Shown: positions 6,841 through 11,049 of the stretch, piece after piece
Layout of the letters: every line of letters starts with the position of its first letter
How positions within the stretch are numbered: position 1 is the first letter of the stretch
Assembly: GCA_004356555.1 (NCBI GenBank)
Contig: SMWY01000125.1
Span: 1-11,049 of the forward strand
Reading direction: 5' to 3'
Length of the DNA stretch: 11,049 nucleotides
Source: Candidatus Dadabacteria bacterium
GTDB lineage: Bacteria; Desulfobacterota_D; UBA1144; Nemesobacterales; UBA2774
The notes under the pieces: generated by a model
The model's database searches: none
Told to the model about the DNA's origin: nothing
Seen by the model: only the letters and a program-made list of their open reading frames with translations
Program-made: the position numbers and the translations under genes

Positions 6841-7548
6841 ATGTCAGAATATCTTTTTAAAAACGATATATCCAAGGATATGGCGCTTCTAAATGAAATT
6901 AATCCTGAATTGCTCCAGGCATGGAGAACTTATCATGACGGAGTATTTAAGGACGGCGCACTCAGCAAGATAGAAAAAGAGCTCATCGCTGTAGCAGGAG
7001 CGCATATTACCGGATGTCCATACAGTATAAGATCCAGAGTAAGAAGCTCAAAGAACAGCGGTGCTACCGATGAGCAAATTGTAGAGTCAATCTACGTAGC
7101 TATGCGTTTTGCGATGGGCGGTCCCTTTGCATTTTCAAGCATCGCGTTTGAGGCTCATGACGCGCTTGATAACAATATTCCTCTTACGGATGGGCATTTT
7201 TTCAAGAAAAGTGTTCTTAAAGAAATAAATGAGTTTCATCAATGCAGTGGTGATAATTCGGACGCATTTAAGGAATTCACGAAGAAAGTCTTTGCCGATG
7301 GAGCTCTAAAAAAGGATTTTAAACGCGGCTTGGTGGGACTTGCATGTGCGCATATGACAAAATGTCCATATTGCATAAGGGGCTGCGTAAAAGATGCGAG
7401 AAGCGCCGGATATACAAAAGAGCAGATGGCTGAAGCAATCAATGTAGCAATGGTAATGTCTGCAGGGGCATCTTATGCACATACAAGTATAGCAATGGAA
7501 ACTATCGCCGGCCTAAATGAGAAAGAAAAAGCCAGAGCCGCGGGATAA
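6841..7548 (+). CDS. Two-domain AhpD-like/carboxymuconolactone decarboxylase (CMD) family protein
   Basis: The 235-residue protein contains two CMD/AhpD units, about 33-107 and 148-224. Both begin with DGAL, carry AHxTxCPY (54-61 and 170-177), and end in similar AM/AG helices. AhpD-type proteins reduce peroxides or relay electrons with a CxxC pair assisted by Glu (12 residues before the first Cys) and His (4 after the second Cys). Unit 1 has Glu47 and Cys59, but Ser62 replaces the second Cys and Arg66 the His. Unit 2 has Cys175 and Cys178, but Gly163 replaces the Glu and Cys182 the His. A single composite active site is possible. It is the second gene of the TetR bicistron, so an inducible redox or detoxification role is likely; the substrate is unknown, and carboxymuconolactone decarboxylation is not implied. 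Confidence 0.85.
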   Translation: MSEYLFKNDISKDMALLNEINPELLQAWRTYHDGVFKDGALSKIEKELIAVAGAHITGCPYSIRSRVRSSKNSGATDEQIVESIYVAMRFAMGGPFAFSSIAFEAHDALDNNIPLTDGHFFKKSVLKEINEFHQCSGDNSDAFKEFTKKVFADGALKKDFKRGLVGLACAHMTKCPYCIRGCVKDARSAGYTKEQMAEAINVAMVMSAGASYAHTSIAMETIAGLNEKEKARAAG

Positions 7549-7688
7549 TATATAATATTTCCCTCGAAACTCACGATCACGGCATAAATTTGATAAATTG
7601 TCTAGTGTATAAAGAGGGGTTACACATCCTCCTTATTATTTTGGGAATATATGAATTAAGTAAAATTACCCATTTTTTGACAGCCCCC

Positions 7689-7717
7689 TTAGAAACTTAC
7701 CAAAAATTCTTTATAAT
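7689..7717 (+). promoter_or_regulatory. Possible promoter of mnmE
   Basis: A perfect TATAAT (7712-7717) lies 38 bp before the mnmE ATG, with TTAGAA (7689-7694) 17 bp upstream as a poor -35. A perfect TTGACA at 7677-7682 is 29 bp away from this -10 and has no -10 of its own at normal spacing. The rest of the 207-bp gap (7549-7755) shows no gene or clear terminator. Confidence 0.4.
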
Positions 7718-7755
7718 AGTTCCCTACATTATTTAATTATAGTGAAAACAGTAAT

Positions 7756-9162
7756 ATGAAATTAAATTTACCCTACGACCATGATACTATCGCCGCAATC
7801 GCTACTGCCCAAGGAGACGGAGGCATTGCAATTATAAGAATTAGCGGGGAGAAATCATTAGAAATTGTAGATCTGATATTTTCCAGGAACGAAAAAAAGT
7901 CTGGCCCCTTAGAAATGGAATCACACCATATGTATCATGGACACATAGTAGATTCCGAATCAAACAAAATATTAGACGAAGTGCTTTGCGTATCGATGAA
8001 ATCGCCGAATTCATATACCGGCGAAGATATGGTCGAGATTCACTCGCATGGCGGACATCTCGTACCCAAGAAGATATTAAACCTTCTTTTTAAATTAGAC
8101 GCCAGACCCGCTAATCCGGGAGAATTCACACTAAGGGCTTATTTGAACGGGAAAATGGACCTTGCACAAGCTGAAGCTGTAACCGATGTGGTAAATGCAC
8201 AAACAGAAGAAGGCTTAAAACAGGCAGAATTACAGCTGGAAGGAGCCCTTTCAAACAGAATAGGAGAATATAAAGATACTCTTGTGGACACTCTTGCCGA
8301 AATAGAGGCGCAGGTAGATTTTCCAGAGGAAGAGATAGACTCCATAGCAAAAGACAGGCTTATAGACCATACGAACGAGCTAATCGACAATATAAAGACC
8401 CTCTTGAACAGCTATGAAGAAGGCAGAATCATCAAATACGGCGTAAATACGGCTATTTTAGGAAAACCTAACGTAGGAAAATCGAGTCTCTTAAACCAAC
8501 TGATCATGAAAGAAAGGGCTATTGTAAGCCCTCACCCTGGCACCACCAGAGATTTTATAGAGGAAAATATAGATGTACGGGGTATAGCCTTAAAACTTAC
8601 AGACACTGCGGGAATAAGGGGTACAGCGGATGAAATTGAGAATATAGGCATAGAACTGGCGAAAAAGAAGGCTCATGAAGCAGAGCTAATAATAGCAGTA
8701 ATAGATGCCAGCAATGACTTAGATAAGGACGATATAGAGGTTTTGAAACAAATAGGGAATACAAAAGCCGTTATAGCATTAAATAAATCTGATCTTGAGC
8801 TCAAAACCACCGAAAATGATCTCATTTCACACATACCCAAAGACAGAATAGTTAAGACATCAGCAAAATTTGGTACGGGCATTGAGGAGTTAAAAGATAC
8901 TATCCTGGAGTTACTTACAAAAGAGAGTAGACGCTCAGAAGGCAATGAAGTCGTCCTAACTGAGCTTAGACATAAGCTCGCCCTTGAAAGATCAATAGAA
9001 AGCCTGAGATCCTTCCTCAAAGCAATGGAGGCCAGCGAATCACCTGAATATTTGGCACTTGACCTTAGAGTTGCCCTAGACTCTCTTGGTGAAATCACGG
9101 GCGAAGTAACAACAGAGGACATCTTGGGAAGAATTTTTAGCAAATTTTGTATTGGTAAATAG
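7756..9162 (+). CDS. mnmE: tRNA uridine-5-carboxymethylaminomethyl(34) synthesis GTPase MnmE
   Basis: The 468-residue protein is a complete MnmE (TrmE/ThdF). With MnmG it builds the cmnm5 group on the wobble uridine of certain tRNAs, using methylene-tetrahydrofolate and glycine. The N-terminal folate-binding domain includes DTIAAIATAQGDGGIAIIRISG (10-31) and the EIHSHGG block (94-100). The G domain inserted in the helical domain has G1 GKPNVGKS (236-243), G2 TTRD (263-266), G3 DTAG (283-286), G4 NKSD (343-346) and G5 SAK (369-371). It ends in the family's C-terminal FCIGK with Cys465. No mnmG or rsmG follows, though these often neighbour it in origin regions. The stop is 11 bp before a parS site. 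The Shine-Dalgarno is weak. Confidence 0.97.
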   Translation: MKLNLPYDHDTIAAIATAQGDGGIAIIRISGEKSLEIVDLIFSRNEKKSGPLEMESHHMYHGHIVDSESNKILDEVLCVSMKSPNSYTGEDMVEIHSHGGHLVPKKILNLLFKLDARPANPGEFTLRAYLNGKMDLAQAEAVTDVVNAQTEEGLKQAELQLEGALSNRIGEYKDTLVDTLAEIEAQVDFPEEEIDSIAKDRLIDHTNELIDNIKTLLNSYEEGRIIKYGVNTAILGKPNVGKSSLLNQLIMKERAIVSPHPGTTRDFIEENIDVRGIALKLTDTAGIRGTADEIENIGIELAKKKAHEAELIIAVIDASNDLDKDDIEVLKQIGNTKAVIALNKSDLELKTTENDLISHIPKDRIVKTSAKFGTGIEELKDTILELLTKESRRSEGNEVVLTELRHKLALERSIESLRSFLKAMEASESPEYLALDLRVALDSLGEITGEVTTEDILGRIFSKFCIGK

Positions 9163-9173
9163 AAGCAAAGAAC

Positions 9174-9189
9174 TGTTTCACGTGAAACA
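9174..9189. other. parS centromere site (ParB-binding palindrome)
   Basis: TGTTTCACGTGAAACA is a perfect 16-bp palindrome identical to the conserved bacterial chromosomal parS consensus. ParB binds such sites, loads as CTP-dependent clamps, and with ParA (and SMC loading) segregates the origin region. parA and parB are not in this window. Confidence 0.85.
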
Positions 9190-9206
9190 TCCACAAGTGT
9201 GGATAG
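9187..9206. other. Inverted pair of DnaA-box-like 9-mers adjoining parS
   Basis: ATCCACA (9189-9195) and TGTGGAT (9198-9204) form a perfect inverted repeat with a 2-bp centre, sharing base 9189 with parS. Read as DnaA boxes, the reverse one (9198-9206) is CTATCCACA, one mismatch from TTATCCACA, and the forward one (9187-9195) is ACATCCACA, two mismatches. Confidence 0.45.
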
Positions 9207-9216
9207 AATTTCACAC

Positions 9217-9241
9217 GTTTGTTAAAAATATGTTAACAAAC
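9217..9241. repeat. AT-rich perfect inverted repeat
   Basis: Arms GTTTGTTAA (9217-9225) and TTAACAAAC (9233-9241) flank a 7-base loop. The stem has too few G/C pairs and no proper T-run for a standard intrinsic terminator. It could be a protein-binding site or an easily melted element beside the DnaA-box-like repeats. Confidence 0.5.
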
Positions 9242-9293
9242 ATTTTCCAATCATATAAGGCGTTTACGATATTTCAGCAGTTTGGTCTCCAAA

Positions 9294-9307
9294 AATTGTC
9301 CACAATT
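9294..9307. other. DnaA-box-like site within a palindrome
   Basis: TTGTCCACA (9296-9304) is one mismatch from the DnaA-box consensus. It sits in a palindrome with arms AATTGT and ACAATT around CC. A weaker GTCCAC follows at 9309-9314. Confidence 0.4.
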
Positions 9308-9422
9308 CGTCCACTTTTTACAAATTCTGTTTAATTTCAAGTAGTTGTATAAAATAGTGCTGTGAAACTAAGGGGAAATAGGTCATTATAAGAGGAAATT
9401 ACTTAATATTAGACTGAAGAGG

Positions 9423-10235
9423 CTATTCCCATTCTAGCTTTTTTAAGAGAGTATTTTTGATCTTGGCAAGGTAATTATGTTCAGGATTGAGGATATTCCC
9501 TTCGATTTCAAAAACCGGGGCACAGCCTATTAATGAGTTGGTAATAAACACAAATTCGGCAGCAGCCAAATCTCTCAACGAAAATCTGCCTTCTACAAAA
9601 TTTACACCATGTTCTGGTATAAAATTTAATATTAAATCGCGCGTAGTCCCTGAAAGTAGGCCACATTCTATAGATGGTGTAAAAAGAGTTTCGTCATTAA
9701 ACCAGAAAATATTACTTGTGCTGCACTCTGCAACCTCATCTCTTTCATTTAAGAATAAGGCTTCATCAAAACCTGAGCCAGAAGCTTCTCTTCGTGCCAG
9801 TATATTTTCTAAGTAATTGAGCGACTTAACATTGAGCAATGGAGATTCTGAAATTCTCCTACAAGAATTGATTTTTATCTTCACAGAGTGCTTAGGAATT
9901 AGATATTTTTTAACAATTACAAGCGCTTGGGACTCTTTAGACATTTTATTGAAAGCAGATTCTCCATCAGACAGAAGACATATCTTGACGTATGCATCTT
10001 TGAGTTCGGATTCCAGTATAGCTTTTTCAACAAGCTCCTTGATATACTCCTTTTCAGGAAATGGAACCTTTAACAATTTAGCGCCCGCCTCCATCCGCTC
10101 CAGATGCTTGTCAAATAGGACTGGAAGCCTATTTTTATGTCTGAAAGTCTCAAATAGACCCTCACCATAAAATAAAGACCTCAGAGGTAAAGAATTTTCA
10201 ACTCTAGATCCGTCCATAAATATATAATCGATCAT
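9423..10235 (-). CDS. pabC: Aminodeoxychorismate lyase (class IV PLP aminotransferase family)
   Basis: The 270-residue product is a fold-type IV PLP enzyme. It has GLFETFRHKN (26-35), RMEAGAKLL (47-55), the Schiff-base Lys137 in NVKSLNYLENI, Glu170 in EVAECSTSNIFW, and GLLSGTTRD (192-200). Aminodeoxychorismate lyase releases pyruvate to give 4-aminobenzoate for folate. Branched-chain and D-amino-acid aminotransferases share the fold, but the gene lies 34 bp downstream of pabB on the same strand, which supports PabC. Length fits. The start is ATG 10235 with AGGG seven bases upstream; the second Met at residue 7 is a less likely start. It reads toward mnmE, and I see no convincing terminator after its TAG. 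Confidence 0.85.
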   Translation of the reverse strand: MIDYIFMDGSRVENSLPLRSLFYGEGLFETFRHKNRLPVLFDKHLERMEAGAKLLKVPFPEKEYIKELVEKAILESELKDAYVKICLLSDGESAFNKMSKESQALVIVKKYLIPKHSVKIKINSCRRISESPLLNVKSLNYLENILARREASGSGFDEALFLNERDEVAECSTSNIFWFNDETLFTPSIECGLLSGTTRDLILNFIPEHGVNFVEGRFSLRDLAAAEFVFITNSLIGCAPVFEIEGNILNPEHNYLAKIKNTLLKKLEWE

Positions 10236-10269
10236 AATTAGTCCCTAAATATATAACAATATTAGGTAT

Positions 10270-11049
10270 TTAACTCGTTTGATAGTAGATCCCCATGGCT
10301 TTGGTTATTGCTTTTGATTTTAGTATGGTTTCATCAAATTCCTTCTCTGGGTCAGAATCCCATACAATACCGCCTCCTACGAAAAATGTCGCTTTACCAA
10401 ACTGTGTAAGCATGATTCTGATAGCAACACTCAGCGTAAAATCCCCATTTGGATAAAACACGCCTATAGTTCCACAATAGGGACCTCTTAAATGAGGTTC
10501 AAGCTCATCTATTACTTCTAAAGTCCTCTTTTTAGGGGCACCAGTCACTGACCCTGGTGGGAAAACATTTTTAATTATCTCAGACATGGTAACTTTTTCA
10601 TCAACCTGCCCCTCAACTTCTGAAACCATTTGATGTAGGGTTGAATAAGTCTCAACTTCAAAAAGCTTATTTACCTTTACGGAACCAATTTTAGAGACTC
10701 TTCCCAGATCATTTCTCATTAGATCAACAATCATAAGGTTCTCTGCTCTTTCCTTGTCGCTACTAATTAGTTTAGCTTTCATGATAGCATCAATTTCTTC
10801 AGTTTTTCCTCTCTTTATAGTGCCTTTTATGGGATTTGTGACTAATTTATTCCCTTTTTTGCGTAAAAAAAGCTCCATAGAGCCGCTTAATAACTGAAAA
10901 TCACCAAAATCTATGTAAGAACCAAATGGGACTGGCTGTACTTCATAAAATTTCCTAAAGTATGTAAGGGGGTCTAAGTTAAATCGAGTTATCATTCTTT
11001 GTGAAAGATTAACTTGATATATGTCTCCCTGCTCAATATAGGATTTCCC
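10270..11049 (-). CDS. pabB: Aminodeoxychorismate synthase component I, 5' end cut by window edge
   Basis: The frame stays open to the right edge, so the ATG at 10995 is internal: the 18 codons before it encode the conserved EQGDIYQVNLSQR stretch that leads into the chorismate-binding domain of PabB/TrpE. The visible 260 residues include PIKGTIKRG (Lys codon at 10825-10827), ENLMIVDLMRNDLGRVS, FPPGSVTGAPKKRT, GPYCGTIGVF and GGGIVWDSDPEKEFDE. Lys in PIKGT rather than Ala (PIAGT) marks aminodeoxychorismate synthases, which aminate chorismate for folate, as against anthranilate synthases. The N-terminal part lies outside, so a fusion with a PabA glutaminase domain cannot be judged. It ends with TAA, 34 bp before pabC, as an operon. 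Confidence 0.92.
   Translation of the reverse strand, partial: GKSYIEQGDIYQVNLSQRMITRFNLDPLTYFRKFYEVQPVPFGSYIDFGDFQLLSGSMELFLRKKGNKLVTNPIKGTIKRGKTEEIDAIMKAKLISSDKERAENLMIVDLMRNDLGRVSKIGSVKVNKLFEVETYSTLHQMVSEVEGQVDEKVTMSEIIKNVFPPGSVTGAPKKRTLEVIDELEPHLRGPYCGTIGVFYPNGDFTLSVAIRIMLTQFGKATFFVGGGIVWDSDPEKEFDETILKSKAITKAMGIYYQTS

Larger units (their letters stand above)
9163..9422. other. 260-bp convergent intergenic region with parS and DnaA-box-like sites, candidate origin-proximal element
   Basis: The gap between mnmE (rightward) and pabC (leftward) contains, from left, a perfect parS, an inverted pair of DnaA-box-like 9-mers, a 25-bp hairpin, an isolated DnaA-box-like 9-mer in a palindrome, and an AT-rich tract to about 9360. 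Partial parS half-sites TTTCAC (9209-9214) and GTGAAAC (9362-9368) also occur. No coding frame here looks real. parS sites normally cluster near the chromosomal origin, and mnmE is often an origin-region gene. The region could therefore be part of oriC, or only an outlying parS. Confidence 0.45.

Noticed and set aside
7608..7645. Possible terminator: GAGG and CCTC arms followed by a T-rich stretch after the AhpD-like gene
   Set aside because: The stem is only four pairs with a ten-base loop, too weak for an intrinsic terminator.
8673..9194. 173-codon minus-strand frame opposite mnmE
   Set aside because: It lies almost wholly antisense to the conserved mnmE coding sequence, has Ser-rich shadow composition, and its VSRET start is the parS palindrome read in reverse.
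9217..9241. Inverted repeat as bidirectional terminator for mnmE and pabC
   Set aside because: The stem is mostly A/T with two G-C pairs per arm and lacks a flanking U-run of usual length; its position beside DnaA-box-like repeats suggests another role.
9152..9334. 60-codon plus-strand frame spanning the mnmE end and the parS region
   Set aside because: It overlaps the mnmE C-terminus in another frame and reads straight through parS (giving the FHVKH peptide typical of translated parS). It has no family match and no ribosome site of its own.

Overview
The window looks like a chromosomal stretch of an AT-rich bacterium, probably Gram-negative or deep-branching; I cannot name the lineage. Core genes point to a chromosome rather than a mobile element: LL-diaminopimelate aminotransferase, a PlsC-type acyltransferase, a MidA/NDUFAF7 methyltransferase, the tRNA-modification GTPase MnmE, and folate genes pabC and pabB. 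There are no transposases, phage genes, CRISPR repeats, tRNAs or rRNAs. At least one gene (the glycosyltransferase) must start at TTG.

Left part, minus strand: the N-terminal two thirds of a WalJ/YycJ-type metallo-beta-lactamase-fold hydrolase (1-500) runs off the left edge. A 635-bp stretch without a convincing gene follows (501-1135). Next comes a probable two-gene operon read leftwards: dapL (2709-3875), then a processive membrane glycosyltransferase of the CslA/BcsA-like GT2 type (1136-2677). A plsC-like acyltransferase (4025-4804) also reads leftwards. Its promoter overlaps a possible rightward promoter in the 98-bp divergent gap at 4805-4902.

Middle part, plus strand: midA (4903-6054), then a TetR-family regulator and a two-domain AhpD/carboxymuconolactone-decarboxylase protein (6200-7548). 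These two form a bicistron behind a near-consensus sigma70 promoter, with an inverted-repeat operator over the predicted transcription start. mnmE follows (7756-9162). The AhpD-like protein is unusual: its N-terminal domain keeps the catalytic-type Glu but has lost one Cys of CxxC, while its C-terminal domain keeps CxxC but has lost the Glu and carries Cys where AhpD has His.

Right part: mnmE converges with pabC (9423-10235) and a 5'-truncated pabB (10270 to the right edge) on the minus strand. The 260-bp convergent gap between mnmE and pabC is the most striking non-coding DNA here. It holds a perfect 16-bp parS palindrome (the ParB-binding centromere site) 11 bp after the mnmE stop, an inverted pair of DnaA-box-like 9-mers fused to it, a further DnaA-box-like 9-mer, and an AT-rich hairpin. 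I read it as a chromosome-partition site and possibly part of, or close to, the replication origin; the oriC part is inference.
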